Shown here in pieces: positions 46,879-56,378 of a DNA stretch of 64,000 nt. The stretch's first letter is position 1, and every line of letters begins with the position of its first letter. Origin of the DNA: Paraburkholderia mimosarum LMG 23256 = NBRC 106338 (lineage in GTDB: Bacteria; Pseudomonadota; Gammaproteobacteria; Burkholderiales; Burkholderiaceae). The DNA lies in contig NZ_BBJJ01000006.1 of NCBI RefSeq assembly GCF_000739815.1, positions 186,001 to 250,000 on the forward strand. The letters are read 5' to 3'. A model generated the notes under the pieces. That model had not been told where the DNA came from. It saw only the letters and a list, made by a program, of their open reading frames with translations, and did no database searches. The translations under genes were made by a program, and so were the position numbers.

Positions 46879-47888
46879 GAGCGAGCGCCTTCTTTCGGGA
46901 GGAGGGGCGAGGCGCCGAGCGATGTGCCGAGCAGCGCGTCCCAGGCGAAGCGGGCGCGCACTGTCGTGCCGCGCGGGGCCGCTTCGCGTTGCGAGGCTTC
47001 GTCGCGCCCGGCGGGCGCGATGCCGCCCGTGACGGCGCGCAGCGAGCCGCCGAAGGCGGCGCAGCGCTCGCGCATGCCGGCGAGGCCGTAATGGCTCGAT
47101 TGGCTGGAGCGGTCCGTTCTCCTGGCACGCGTGCCCTCGCCGTCGCCAATGCCGTGCGCCGCGCCGCGGCGCGTGAGGCCGATGCCGTCGTCGACCACGG
47201 TGAGCGTGAGGTGGCGCGCCGTGCTTTCGAGCCGCACCTCGGCGCGCGTGGCGTGCGCATGACGTGCCACATTCGAGAGCGCCTCCTGCGCCACGCGGAA
47301 CACGGCGAGCGCGGCTTGCGCGGGCAGGCGCGCGAGGCGCGCGTCGTCGGTGGCGACCGCCAGCCGGGCGGCCAGCCCGGTGCGCGCGCCGAAGCCGGGC
47401 ACCCAGCCGGCCAGCGCGGGCGCGAGCCCCGAATCGAGTTGCGGCGCGTGCAAACCGTCGAGCACGTGGCGCATCGCGCCTGTGGCGGCTTCGAGTGAGC
47501 GGGCGACCAGCGCGAGTGCCTCGGCGCACTGCGGCGGGGCGTTGGCGGGCAGCCAGCTGTGGACGTTGGCCAGCGCAAAGTGCGTGGCGGCGAGTTCCGC
47601 GCCAACGCTGTCGTGGAGATCGCGCGCCAGGCGTTGGCGCGCCGCTTCGTCGGCGTGGATGGAGCGGGCGGCGGTGTCGCCGCCCGATGAGCGCCTCGCG
47701 TGGCGCGCGGGTGCGGCAATTTGCCGCTGAACCCGCGAGAGACCTTCTAGCGAGGCCGCCGTGGCCGCTTCATCTGCGGCGGCGGACCAGGCGAGGAGGG
47801 CGAGGCCGTCGGCCGCACAGGCGGCGCGAGGCGCATCGCTGCCTGGCGTGCACGCGTTCAATGCGGCATATCTCGGCGTATCCATCAT
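46875..47888 (-). CDS. Soluble NarX-type sensor histidine kinase
   Basis: A 337-residue kinase without membrane helices. A variable N-terminus precedes the HisKA_3 dimerisation helix with phospho-acceptor His92 in RQRLARDLHDSVGAELAATHF. The HATPase domain shows ALSNVARHAHATRAEV (N box), VVDDGIGL and SSHYGLAGMRERCAAFGG. A low-complexity Ala/Arg insert and tail are present. The start is one of two adjacent ATGs (47885 or 47888) behind GGGGGAA; a longer frame upstream would add about 100 unlikely residues. With no input domain visible, the signal is unknown. Confidence 0.82.
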   Translation of the reverse strand: MMDTPRYAALNACTPGSDAPRAACAADGLALLAWSAAADEAATAASLEGLSRVQRQIAAPARHARRSSGGDTAARSIHADEAARQRLARDLHDSVGAELAATHFALANVHSWLPANAPPQCAEALALVARSLEAATGAMRHVLDGLHAPQLDSGLAPALAGWVPGFGARTGLAARLAVATDDARLARLPAQAALAVFRVAQEALSNVARHAHATRAEVRLESTARHLTLTVVDDGIGLTRRGAAHGIGDGEGTRARRTDRSSQSSHYGLAGMRERCAAFGGSLRAVTGGIAPAGRDEASQREAAPRGTTVRARFAWDALLGTSLGASPLLPKEGARS

Positions 47889-48224
47889 TCCCCCGTTCCT
47901 GAACCGGTCCTGGCTGTCGGGCTTTCGTCCGACGTTCTTGGTGTGACGGCAAACAGCACGGCGCAGCGTAACGAAATTTACTTTCCGTAACAACCGGCTC
48001 TGGCCCTCAGCCGATCCAATGTATCCGATGCTGCACTGCGATATTATCGCAAAAATCAAAAAACCCTCATATCTGACAAGGGTTAGCGCTAAAACCTCAG
48101 GTGTAGCATGAAGTCCCGCGCGTTTGTCATGTAGGAAAAACACTGACAACAAAGTATCGTGACTTTGTGACAAACGTAACCGCGTCAACGACAAAATAGC
48201 GGGCCAATTTTCAGCGTGCAGGCG
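47889..48224. other. AT-richer gap before the kinase gene
   Basis: About 340 bp, clearly richer in A and T than its surroundings. It contains the palindrome TTAGCGCTAA at 48083-48092 and an A/T run GATATTATCGCAAAAATCAAAAAA near 48050. No gene is seen. It should hold the promoter of the two-component pair. Confidence 0.4.
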
Positions 48225-48252
48225 AAAAAAAACCGGAGCGCAAGGCTCCGGT
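48225..48252 (-). terminator. Terminator of fpr
   Basis: ACCGGAGC / GCTCCGGT stem with a 5-nt loop, followed on the minus strand by eight T; 33 nt after the fpr stop. Confidence 0.9.
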
Positions 48253-48284
48253 TCTGCGAGTGACGAACGACTCGGGCGCGGCGT

Positions 48285-49055
48285 TCAACCGACGAACGCT
48301 TTTTCCACTACGTAGTGCCCCGGTTCGTTGTTGCTGCCTTCCTTGAGGCCGGCCTTTTCGAGCAGTTCTACCGTGTCGCGCAGCATGTGCGTGCTGCCGC
48401 AGAGCATGATGCGATCGCGCTCCGGCGAGAACGGCGGCAGGTCGAGGTCTTCGAACAGCTTCTGAGTATCGATCAGCTCGGTGATGCGGCCGCGATTGTC
48501 GAACACTTCGCGCGTGACGGTCGGGTAATACACGAGCTTCTCGCGCACGATCTCGCCGAGGTATTCGTGCTCGCGCAGCTCTTCGGTGATGAAATCCTTG
48601 TACGCGAGTTCGTCGACGAAACGGCAGGTGTGCGTGAGCACGATCTTGTCGAAGCGGTCGTAGATGTCCGGGTCTTTGATGATCGACATGAACGGTGCGA
48701 GGCCCGTGCCGGTGGAGAGCAGCCAGAGGACCTTGCCGGGCAGGAGGTTGTCGGCCACCAGCGTGCCGACGGGCTTCTTGCCGATCAGCACCTTGTCGCC
48801 GATCTTCAGGTGCTGCAGGCGCGACGTGAGCGGGCCGTCCGGCACCTTGATGCTCAGAAACTCGAGATGCTCTTCATAGTTCGCGCTCGCGAGCGAGTAC
48901 GCGCGCATCAGCGGTTTGCCGTCCACTTCGAGGCCGACCATCGTGAACTGGCCGTTGTCGAACCGCAGGGCCTGGTCGCGCGTGCAGGTGAAGCTGAAAA
49001 GCGTGTCGGTCCAGTGATGGACGCTCAGAACGGTTTCTTCGGTGAATTTGCTCAT
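48285..49055 (-). CDS. fpr: Ferredoxin-NADP reductase
   Basis: A 256-residue FAD enzyme exchanging electrons between NADPH and ferredoxin or flavodoxin, cytosolic. The FAD motif is LMRAYSLASANYEEHLEF with KVPDGPLTSRLQ; the NADP domain has LLSTGTGLAPFMS, LTHTCR and DRIMLCGSTHMLRDT. The C-terminal GHYVVEKAFVG is that of the bacterial subclass. ATG 49055 is used; a longer version adds a Cys-rich segment outside the family. Monocistronic with a strong terminator. Confidence 0.94.
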   Translation of the reverse strand: MSKFTEETVLSVHHWTDTLFSFTCTRDQALRFDNGQFTMVGLEVDGKPLMRAYSLASANYEEHLEFLSIKVPDGPLTSRLQHLKIGDKVLIGKKPVGTLVADNLLPGKVLWLLSTGTGLAPFMSIIKDPDIYDRFDKIVLTHTCRFVDELAYKDFITEELREHEYLGEIVREKLVYYPTVTREVFDNRGRITELIDTQKLFEDLDLPPFSPERDRIMLCGSTHMLRDTVELLEKAGLKEGSNNEPGHYVVEKAFVG

Positions 49056-49709
49056 GGTTCCTGAATTGCGAAACAAGGGCCGCCGGATTCGGGCGGTCCT
49101 GCCGGCCTGCTGTCCAGTACAGCGTAGCTTGACGATATGCTCGGGACCCGGCTGCCCAATGCCCTGGTCTGCCCTGGACATCAGGCAGGCGAGCCCGGTT
49201 TTCCAGTCCGCCCCGCTGCGAACGAGGCGCAATCCGCCATTTTACCGCGCTCGGGCCACAAGGACCTGCTCAGGCCGATGTACGGACCCCGCATGGATCA
49301 GACACGGTCCGCGCATGAGCCGCGCCCGGACGGCATACGGCCACGCTTCGCGGCAAGAGGTGACCCGGTGCGGTGGCTTGCTGGCGCGCCCCACGAGCAT
49401 GATTGGCTCGGGCGCAGGACAGCTGGCGAGTTGCGATGGCGGCGGCGGGGAATCGTCCGGCCTTGTGGACCGGAGCTTGCAAGAACCCGCGGGAGCGGGG
49501 TCTCGAGCCGCCTGCGACGCAGCTTCATACGCGCGTAAGACGCGCGCGTGCGAATTTTGCGCTAAATGATACCGGAAGGCCTGACGGCCCGCAGCATTGA
49601 CCCTGCTGGCGGGGCAGTTTCGGCGCGCATTTCAGGTGCGGATAGACGCGCGATCACGCCGTTTTCGACGCTGCAGCGGTGCTGCGGCAATGCGGCACGT
49701 GAGCGCTTC
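49056..49709. other. 654-bp gap with no recognised feature
   Basis: Open frames here (for example 49137-49538 on the plus strand) are Arg/Pro-rich and have no ribosome sites, so I do not call them. A GC-rich inverted arrangement ACGCGCGTAAGACGCGCGCG near 49530-49550 is the only visible structure. The fpr promoter should lie near 49060-49150. Confidence 0.35.
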
Positions 49710-50354
49710 CTAGCGGTCCGCAGCAAGCTTCACGCCGAGCCCGATCAGCGCGGCGCCGCAAAACGCGTCGATGGGGCGGCGCAGGCGGCGATAACCGCGC
49801 TGGGTGCGATCGTCGGCGAACAGGAAGGCAAGGCTGCAATGCCAGCCGAACGACATCGTCGCGACCGTGGCAAGCGCGACGCCATAGAACCAGAGCGGCG
49901 GATGGGCCGGAAACACCGCCGCGAACACGCTGGTCCAGAACACGCACGACTTCGGGTTAGTCAGGCAGGTGAAGAGCCCCGCGCGCCACGTGCGCAGCCA
50001 CGCGCGCCGGTCGGCGGGCGGCGGCGGCGCGGCCACCGCTTGCGCCGCCGCGGCCAGCTCGCGGCGCACGCCCGAACGCAGCAGCTTGAGTCCGAACCAG
50101 ACGAGGTAGAGCGCGCCCGCCACGCGCACGCCGTTGTAGAGCCAGCCGATGTGCTGCAGCACCGCCGCGAAGCCGAGCATGGCTAGCGCGGCCCAGAGCG
50201 TGGAGCCCACGCCCACGCCCGCCGCCGAAGCCACGCCCAGCCCGCGCCGCCCGGCGAGCGAGAGCTGGGTGACCATGAAGAAGTTGGGGCCGGGGCTGAT
50301 GAGCGCAAACAGATAGACGACAACGATCTGCAGCAGCGTGGCGAGGTAATGCAT
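49710..50354 (-). CDS. LysE-family exporter
   Basis: A 214-residue membrane protein with six helices in the RhtB/LysE plan. The N-terminus carries the signature VVVYLFALISPGPNFFMVTQLSLAGRRGLGVASAAGVGVGS; the second half has GLFTCLTNPKSCVFW. A Pro-rich loop lies between the halves. It exports amino acids or homoserine lactones in known members; the substrate is unknown. ATG 50354 is used; 33 nt more are open upstream. Confidence 0.88.
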   Translation of the reverse strand: MHYLATLLQIVVVYLFALISPGPNFFMVTQLSLAGRRGLGVASAAGVGVGSTLWAALAMLGFAAVLQHIGWLYNGVRVAGALYLVWFGLKLLRSGVRRELAAAAQAVAAPPPPADRRAWLRTWRAGLFTCLTNPKSCVFWTSVFAAVFPAHPPLWFYGVALATVATMSFGWHCSLAFLFADDRTQRGYRRLRRPIDAFCGAALIGLGVKLAADR

Positions 50355-50483
50355 CCGGGGAGACCCGACGAAAGGCGCGGTGCGCAACGCGCCATAGTAG
50401 CGTGCTCGCGCGTGCCGCGGGCGGCATTCAAGAGCGTGCCGCGGGGCAGGCGCCGGATCGGCGGCGCCTGGTGGCCCGGCGCG

Positions 50484-51281
50484 TCATTCGAGCCGCAAGC
50501 GCGCCATATACGGCAGATGATCGGAAAGCCACGCCGTTTCCTGCGCGGGCTGGATCAATTCGACGGGCTTCAGGCCGCGCACGAACATCTTGTCGAGCGC
50601 GAGGGCCGGGGAAAAAGCCGGGAACGTGCGCGCGGGCTCGCCGAGCAGCGTGGCGACTTCCTGCAAGCCGTGCTCGGCGAACAGCGGCACCGAATCGTTG
50701 CGCCAGTCGTTGAAGTCGCCCGCCAGCACGAGCGGCCCCTGCGGCGCTTCCTTCACGATCCAGTGCGCGATCCAGTGCATCTGCCGCAGGCGCGCGCTGC
50801 GCGTGAGCGCGAGGTGCGCGCACAGCAGCGTGACCGATTGCCCGGCCACGTTCGCGCGCGCGACCAGCAAGCCGCGCCGCTCGAAGCGGTGCGCGGAGAT
50901 GTCCCAGCGCCCGCCGAGGTCGAGCGGATGCGGCGAGAGGATCGCATTGCCATGCCGCCACGACGGCTTGAACACATTGGGGCCGAGCGCGATCTGCAAC
51001 TCGAGCGCAGTGGCGATTTCGGTGGCCTGGCAGTGCCAGATGTCTTCGACCGGGTCGTCCAGCTGCGCGCCGAAGGCCGAGGCGAGCACCGGCTGCGGCA
51101 GGCGGCGGGCCATTGCCTCCTGGAGAAACCAGGCATCGGCGTGGGTGGACTGGACCCAGCGCCGCATGGCCTCCCAGGCCTCGAAGCCGAGCGGCGAGCG
51201 GCCCTTGTGGAGATTCCAGCTCACGGCGACGAAGTCGTTTCGCGGCGAGCTGTCGATCAGCGGTTGTTCGGGATTTCGCAT
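50484..51281 (-). CDS. Endonuclease/exonuclease/phosphatase-fold protein
   Basis: A 265-residue metal-dependent hydrolase. Catalytic marks are SWNLHKG (Asn), FLQEA (metal Glu), CAHLAL (His), LAGDFNDW (Asp, Asn) and SDHLP (Asp, His). Bacterial members act on DNA, phospholipids or phosphoinositides; this one has no signal peptide and an unknown substrate. Downstream is the LysE gene 129 nt away, upstream the Pro-rich lipoprotein 40 nt away. Confidence 0.85.
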   Translation of the reverse strand: MRNPEQPLIDSSPRNDFVAVSWNLHKGRSPLGFEAWEAMRRWVQSTHADAWFLQEAMARRLPQPVLASAFGAQLDDPVEDIWHCQATEIATALELQIALGPNVFKPSWRHGNAILSPHPLDLGGRWDISAHRFERRGLLVARANVAGQSVTLLCAHLALTRSARLRQMHWIAHWIVKEAPQGPLVLAGDFNDWRNDSVPLFAEHGLQEVATLLGEPARTFPAFSPALALDKMFVRGLKPVELIQPAQETAWLSDHLPYMARLRLE

Positions 51282-51321
51282 GCTTTTTTAACGGGTTGGG
51301 TCGCGCCGGGTCGCGCATCCG

Positions 51322-51999
51322 TCACTGCGCGGCGTGAGGCGCGAGCGTCGCGCGCACCCGGTACACGAGCGAGGGGTTCCGGTCGACGATTTGCCAGTTC
51401 ACCCATTGACCGTCCGGCACGATGAGGCCCGGATGGTTCGCACTCACCTGGCGCGGCTGCGGCGGCAGTTTGCAGCCTTCGGGCGTGCTCGGCGCGGTGT
51501 CGCCTTCGAGCGTTTCCTGGGCGTCGATCGACAGGACGATGAGGTTCGCCCGCACCTGCAGCGGCGAAACCGTGATCGTGCGTGACAGGTCGATGCTGCC
51601 CGCGGGCTGATCCTTGCACCCCACGTTGTGCGCGACAACCTTGTGGTGCGTATCGGTGCGCGCCTGGCCGACCGTCGTGGTGCCGTCGAACGAGTCGATC
51701 TGCTGGCCGTCGCGCAACACCTCCAGCGTCCACTGCACCGCGGCCTCGTTGACCGGCGCCGTCGCAGGCGCGGCGGGTGGGGGCGGCGGCGCAGTCGTCG
51801 TCGCAGGCGCGGTCGGCGCTGACGGCGGCGGTGGCGGTGGCGTCGTGGGCTCGCCCGCTGGCGCGACGGCGGGCCCCGGGGCCGGCACATAGGCCGGCAC
51901 CTCGGGCTGTTGCGCCGTGCCTTGCCCCACCGCGCACGCGCTCGTTCCCGCCAGTGCGGCGCAGAACGTGAGCGTAAGGCAATGTTTCCACAACGTCAT
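51322..51999 (-). CDS. Proline-rich lipoprotein, unknown
   Basis: A 225-residue lipoprotein. The signal peptide MTLWKHCLTLTFCAALAGTSAC ends in a lipobox with the Cys near residue 22. Next comes a Pro/Ala/Thr-rich linker (about 30-75, runs of six and five Pro) that could span the periplasm or peptidoglycan. The C-terminal 145 residues form a beta-rich domain (WTLEVLRDGQQIDSFDGTT ... RANLIVLSIDAQETLEGD) I do not recognise. ATG 51999 is chosen for the signal peptide. It may be cotranscribed with the gene downstream. Confidence 0.7.
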   Translation of the reverse strand: MTLWKHCLTLTFCAALAGTSACAVGQGTAQQPEVPAYVPAPGPAVAPAGEPTTPPPPPPSAPTAPATTTAPPPPPAAPATAPVNEAAVQWTLEVLRDGQQIDSFDGTTTVGQARTDTHHKVVAHNVGCKDQPAGSIDLSRTITVSPLQVRANLIVLSIDAQETLEGDTAPSTPEGCKLPPQPRQVSANHPGLIVPDGQWVNWQIVDRNPSLVYRVRATLAPHAAQ

Positions 52000-52392
52000 A
52001 TTGGCGACTCCGTGCACGGCGCCCAGCGAGGCGATCACGTCGGCAACGCAACAGGGCGGGTACGTTCTGACCATCGATCCTATACCCGGTTCGCAAAGGC
52101 CGGACTGCTGCGGTTCATTTGAGATGGGGACGCGGCCGATCCCCTTCAACCGCAGCGCGCCGGCAGATTGAGTATTTGAGCGCAACAACCCCGAACCGCG
52201 CGCGGTATTCCGCACGAAATTGTTGTCTTCAGTGCAACGGAGACTTGTTGCTTATCGGCGTGGCTTTTCGATAGTCGATGTTTACACTGGCTCTCGCGTA
52301 TCCCAAACCTCTCCCCGGATTGCGCACCGCCTGGCCTGCATCCCCGGCAGCCCATCGCACCGTGATCCGCAGTTGCCGGAAGGAGCACCGCC
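52000..52392. other. Divergent gap between lipoprotein and DUF4148 genes
   Basis: 393 bp without a convincing gene. Promoters of both flanking genes should lie here; a slightly AT-richer part is at 52200-52290. No clear operator was seen. Confidence 0.35.
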
Positions 52393-52707
52393 ATGAAGAA
52401 GTCCCTCCCGTTCGCTGCGCTGCTGGTCAGCGCCGCCACCGCCACCGCCCTCGCAGCCGCGCCGGCATTCGCGACTGGCGATGCGGCGCCGACCGTTCAG
52501 TCAGATCCGGTCGTCGTAGCAGCCTCGAACAACGGTCCCAGGACGCGCGCCGAAGTGAAGGCCGAACTCGCGCGCGCCCGTGCCGACGGCGAACTCAGTC
52601 TCGACCCCAATTCGCCGGCTTATCCGCAGCAATATGCGATGGGCGGCTACACCGTGCCGCGCGAGCAGATCACGGCGGGCTTCTTCCGCGCCCGGCGCAC
52701 GCAGTAG
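52393..52707 (+). CDS. Small secreted DUF4148 protein
   Basis: A 104-residue protein with a signal peptide (MKKSLPFAALLVSAATATALAAAPAFA). The mature part has the DUF4148 core (TRAEVKAELARARADGEL ... YPQQYAMGG). These proteins are abundant in Burkholderiaceae and exported to the periplasm; function unknown. AAGGAG lies 7 nt before the ATG. No partner gene. Confidence 0.88.
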   Translation: MKKSLPFAALLVSAATATALAAAPAFATGDAAPTVQSDPVVVAASNNGPRTRAEVKAELARARADGELSLDPNSPAYPQQYAMGGYTVPREQITAGFFRARRTQ

Positions 52708-52939
52708 CGGCGTCTTTCGGCGTCGCCGTGACGTTCGCGGCTGACGCGCGGACACGCTGAGTGCCTTCCTCTGTTCCCTTCCGCTCCTTCGCCGCGAGTG
52801 CAAGTCGTAGCCGCCTCGGTGGGCGGCGTACAATTTTCCTCAAGCAGCGGTGCGCGATGCGCACCGCGATACCCATGGCAGAGAGGATCGTGGCGCGGCC
52901 GGCTTGCCTGCTGGCGTCGCGAAGGCGGGACGCAGGGAC

Positions 52940-54046
52940 ATGGACCAGATCGAATGTGTTGTGATCGGCGCGGGCGTGGTCGGCCTCGCCGTGGCGCGTG
53001 CGCTTGCCGCGCGCGGGCGCGAAGTGATCGTGCTCGAAGCCGCCGAAGCCATCGGCACCAGCACCAGTTCGCGCAATAGCGAAGTCATTCACGCCGGGCT
53101 CTACTATCCGCGCGGCTCGCTCAAGGCCACGCTGTGCGTGCGCGGACGCGAGATGCTGTACGACTACTGCGCGACGCGTAACGTGCCCCACGCGCGCTGC
53201 GGCAAGCTGCTCGTCGCCACCGCGGCGAACCAGATTCCGCAGCTCGAGGCGATACTCGCGCGCGGCAAGGAAAACGGCGTGTTCGACCTCACGCGCATCA
53301 GCGGGAGCGAGGCGCTCGCGCTCGAGCCGGCGCTCGAATGCGTCGCGGCCGTGTACTCGCCGCAAACGGGCATCGTCGACAGCCATCAGCTCATGCTCGC
53401 GCTGCAGGGCGACGCCGAGCGCGACGGCGCCGTGATCGCGCTCAAGTCGCCGGTCGAATCGATCGACGCGCTCGGCAGCGGCTTCACCGTGAGGACGGCC
53501 GGGGATGCGCCGACCGACATCCGCGCGGCCTGCGTCATCAATAGCGCGGGCCTTTACGCGACGAAGCTAGCGAAGCGCATCCGGGGGCTCGACGCGCGCC
53601 ACGTGCCGCCGCTCTATCTCGCGCGCGGCAATTACTTCAGCGTGTCGGGCCGCGTGCCGTTCACGCGTCTCATCTATCCGATGCCGAACGACGCGGGCCT
53701 CGGCGTTCATCTCACGCTCGATCTGGGCGGGCAGGCGCGCTTCGGCCCCGACGTCGAATGGATCGACGCGATCGACTACGACGTCGATCCGCGGCGCGCC
53801 GAATCGTTCTACGCGCAGATCCGCAGCTACTGGCCCGCGCTGCCCGACGGCGCACTGCAGCCGGCCTACGCGGGCATTCGCCCGAAGCTCTCGGGCCCGG
53901 GCGAGAGCGCCGCCGACTTCATGATCCAGGGCGCGGCCTCGCACGGCGTGCGCGGCCTCGTGAACCTGTTCGGCATCGAGTCGCCGGGGCTCACGGCTTC
54001 GCTCGCGATCGCGCAGCGCGTGTGCGAAATGGCCGCGATCGACTGA
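52940..54046 (+). CDS. FAD-dependent oxidoreductase, LhgO-like
   Basis: A 368-residue DAO-superfamily flavoprotein. The N-terminal dinucleotide fold is [20 protein letters not shown], followed by [20 protein letters not shown], the signature of L-2-hydroxyglutarate dehydrogenases/oxidases, and the C-terminal FAD motif [15 protein letters not shown]. The family oxidises L-2-hydroxyglutarate to 2-oxoglutarate, feeding electrons to quinone. ATG 52940 with GGGA upstream is used; a GTG 90 nt earlier is in frame but outside the family. Monocistronic. Confidence 0.87.
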   Translation: MDQIECVVIGAGVVGLAVARALAARGREVIVLEAAEAIGTSTSSRNSEVIHAGLYYPRGSLKATLCVRGREMLYDYCATRNVPHARCGKLLVATAANQIPQLEAILARGKENGVFDLTRISGSEALALEPALECVAAVYSPQTGIVDSHQLMLALQGDAERDGAVIALKSPVESIDALGSGFTVRTAGDAPTDIRAACVINSAGLYATKLAKRIRGLDARHVPPLYLARGNYFSVSGRVPFTRLIYPMPNDAGLGVHLTLDLGGQARFGPDVEWIDAIDYDVDPRRAESFYAQIRSYWPALPDGALQPAYAGIRPKLSGPGESAADFMIQGAASHGVRGLVNLFGIESPGLTASLAIAQRVCEMAAID

Positions 54047-54250
54047 ATTCCCTTCTTGCCATTCCCCTTCCGTGAGTGAGCCGCATGTTGCGGCTCACTT
54101 ATCTCCGGCATTGCAGCGTCTCGCCGTCTTGCTTCGTTGTTAAGCTTCTTCGCCACGCCGCCAACGGAGCGGCGTCAGGCATTCGCGCGGCAAAAGCCGC
54201 GCGTTACCCCAGCGAACGAATCGCCACAACACAATACTGGAGTGAGTCAT

Positions 54251-54562
54251 ATGCAATCGTCCCGTCGCAGCTTTCTGATCACGAGCATTGGCGTTGCCTC
54301 GACGCTCGCGCTTTCGCGCCAGGCCTTCGCCGATGCGCCCAAGGTTGCCGAATCCGATCCCACCGCCCAGGCGCTCGGCTACAAGCTCGACGCGACGCAG
54401 GTCGACAAGGCGAAGTTCGCGAAATACGCCGCCGGCCAGGACTGCAGCAATTGCTCGTTCTACCAGGGCAAAGCCACCGACGCGTTCGCGCCGTGCCCGA
54501 TGTTCGGCGGCAAGCAGGTCGCGGGCAAGGGCTGGTGCAGTGCCTATAACAAGAAGGCGTAA
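54251..54562 (+). CDS. High-potential iron-sulfur protein (HiPIP)
   Basis: A 103-residue small electron carrier of the periplasm. The Tat signal is MQSSRRSFLITS with twin Arg and a hydrophobic core, cleaved around QAFADA. The mature domain carries four Cys (DCSNCSF, APCPMF, GWCSAY) for one 4Fe-4S cluster. GGAG lies 8 nt before the ATG; upstream in-frame codons are excluded. HiPIPs serve as electron donors or acceptors to membrane complexes; the partner is not visible here. Confidence 0.93.
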   Translation: MQSSRRSFLITSIGVASTLALSRQAFADAPKVAESDPTAQALGYKLDATQVDKAKFAKYAAGQDCSNCSFYQGKATDAFAPCPMFGGKQVAGKGWCSAYNKKA

Positions 54563-54664
54563 GGCAAGCGGAAAGCGGCGCGGGAGACCGGGTGCCCGGT
54601 TATGGCGCGCAGGCCTCGCGCACCCGGGCGCCGCGCGCTTCACCTGCAAAGTCATCGGGGCGCG

Positions 54665-56188
54665 CTAGCGCCGCGCCTGCAGGAGCGGCGGACGCCGGCC
54701 GAACCACGGGCGCGCCGCCTCCAGTTGCGCGGCGAGGCGCAACAGCAGCGCATCGTTGCCCTCGCGCGCGGCGAACTGCACGCCGATCGGCAGCCCGCGA
54801 GCGTTCCACGCGAGCGGCACCGACATCGACGGCTGTCCCGTCAGATTGAAGAGCTCGGTACAGCCCGCCCACGCGAACGCCTTGTTCGAGGCTTCGGTCA
54901 GCAGCTTTCGCATCAGCACTTCCACCGGCACGGCCGTGACCGCGCGCATCTGCATGCGCTCGCCGGAGCTCGGCTTCAGCTCGCCGATCTTCACCGGTGG
55001 CGCGGCGAGCGTCGGGCACAGCAGCACGTCGTAGCGCGTCATCAGGTCGGCCAGTTGCGCCGTGATGCGCTGCTGCACGTCGAGCGCCGCAGGCAGCTCG
55101 CGTTCGCCGAGCTTGCGGCCGACGTGCGCCATGGCCCACGTCGCGATCTCGAACTCCTGGCGGCGCGGCTTCGTGCCCGTGATCTCGTCGGCGTTCAGCA
55201 CGTATTGCTCGGCCACCACGGACCACAGCATGAGGAAGGCCTCGCGCGCCGCCGCGTAATCCACGGTCAGCGCGTACGGCTCCACGCGATGGCCGAGCGA
55301 GGTCAGCAGCGCGGCCGCGTCGTCGAGCGCGCCGCTCACTTCGGGCGAGAGCGTGTCCGCGAACATGGGCTCGCGCAGCAGCGCGATGGCAAGCGGCTTA
55401 GAGCCCTCGAGCGGCGCGCGGGCGGCGGCGAGGAAGGTGCCCGGCGCGCCCGGCGGCAAGGCGGGATCGCCGGCAATCAGGTCGAGCATGAGCGCGCTGT
55501 CGCGCACGCTGCGCGAAACCGCGAGATCGACGCCGAGCGCGCCGGGCGGCGGCGGCACATCCGTGGCGGGCTGGAACGCGCGCGACGGCTTGAACCCGAA
55601 GAGCCCGCAGCACGACGCGGGAATGCGGATCGAGCCGCCGCCGTCGGACGCGTGCGCGAGCGGCACGATGCCGGCCGCCACCGAAGCGGCCGCGCCGCCG
55701 CTCGAACCACCCGGCGTGTGATCGAGGTTCCACGGGTTGCGGCACGGGCCGAACAGTTCGGGCTCGGTGTAGGGCATCTGCCCGAGTTCGGACGCGCTCG
55801 TCTTGCCGAAGATGTTCAGGCCCGCGGCGCGAAAGCGTGCGACCACGGGCGCGTCCGCGGTGGGAATGTAATGGCGGTAGTGGCGGCTGCCCAGCGTCAT
55901 GCGCAGGCCCGCCACGGCCGCGCCAAGATCCTTCACGAGAAACGGGACGCCCGCGAGCGGACCGTCATGGAGCGAGTCGACGCCGTTGCCGCCCGCCTCG
56001 ATGCGCCGCGCGCGCTGTCGCGCCGCCTCATAGTCCTTGAGGATGATGGCGTTGATCGCGGGATTGGTGGCCTCGGCGCGCGCGATGGCGGTGTCGAGCA
56101 ATTCGCGCGCGCTCACCTCGCCGCGGCGCACCAGATCGGCGAGGCCGATGGCGTCGTATTCCAGATAGTCGGACTGCAAGGCGCGCAC
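54665..56188 (-). CDS. Amidase (amidase-signature family)
   Basis: A 507-residue hydrolase. The Ser-cisSer-Lys triad is visible: Lys in [11 protein letters not shown], cis-Ser and nucleophile Ser in [16 protein letters not shown] and [16 protein letters not shown]. The C-terminal part [21 protein letters not shown] closes the fold. Substrate is unknown. The start is unsure: GTG 56188 lies against the AGGAG, while a TTG at 56179 has the same AGGAG at an ideal 8-nt distance; the difference is three residues. Confidence 0.87.
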   Translation of the reverse strand: MRALQSDYLEYDAIGLADLVRRGEVSARELLDTAIARAEATNPAINAIILKDYEAARQRARRIEAGGNGVDSLHDGPLAGVPFLVKDLGAAVAGLRMTLGSRHYRHYIPTADAPVVARFRAAGLNIFGKTSASELGQMPYTEPELFGPCRNPWNLDHTPGGSSGGAAASVAAGIVPLAHASDGGGSIRIPASCCGLFGFKPSRAFQPATDVPPPPGALGVDLAVSRSVRDSALMLDLIAGDPALPPGAPGTFLAAARAPLEGSKPLAIALLREPMFADTLSPEVSGALDDAAALLTSLGHRVEPYALTVDYAAAREAFLMLWSVVAEQYVLNADEITGTKPRRQEFEIATWAMAHVGRKLGERELPAALDVQQRITAQLADLMTRYDVLLCPTLAAPPVKIGELKPSSGERMQMRAVTAVPVEVLMRKLLTEASNKAFAWAGCTELFNLTGQPSMSVPLAWNARGLPIGVQFAAREGNDALLLRLAAQLEAARPWFGRRPPLLQARR

Positions 56189-56378
56189 TCCTCGTCGTCG
56201 GGTTGGGGGTCATCCGGCAGCGTACGAGAGGAGTGTAAGCGGGCGCGCGGGCGTTGTGCCATTGGACGGGCAACGCAGGCGCAGATGCTTGCGCGCGCCA
56301 CGATCGGCGCGCGGCAGACCAGGCGGCGCCCGGTGCGCAAGGCTGCGCAACGCCGCCCGCCGCCCGGCGGCGCCGGTA

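Noticed and set aside
49042-49569. Plus-strand frame of 175 codons between fpr and lysE
   Set aside because: Rich in Arg, Pro and Cys, no ribosome site, no known domain.
52000-52215. 72-residue N-terminal extension of the Pro-rich lipoprotein
   Set aside because: It would bury the signal peptide and lipobox that begin at 51999.
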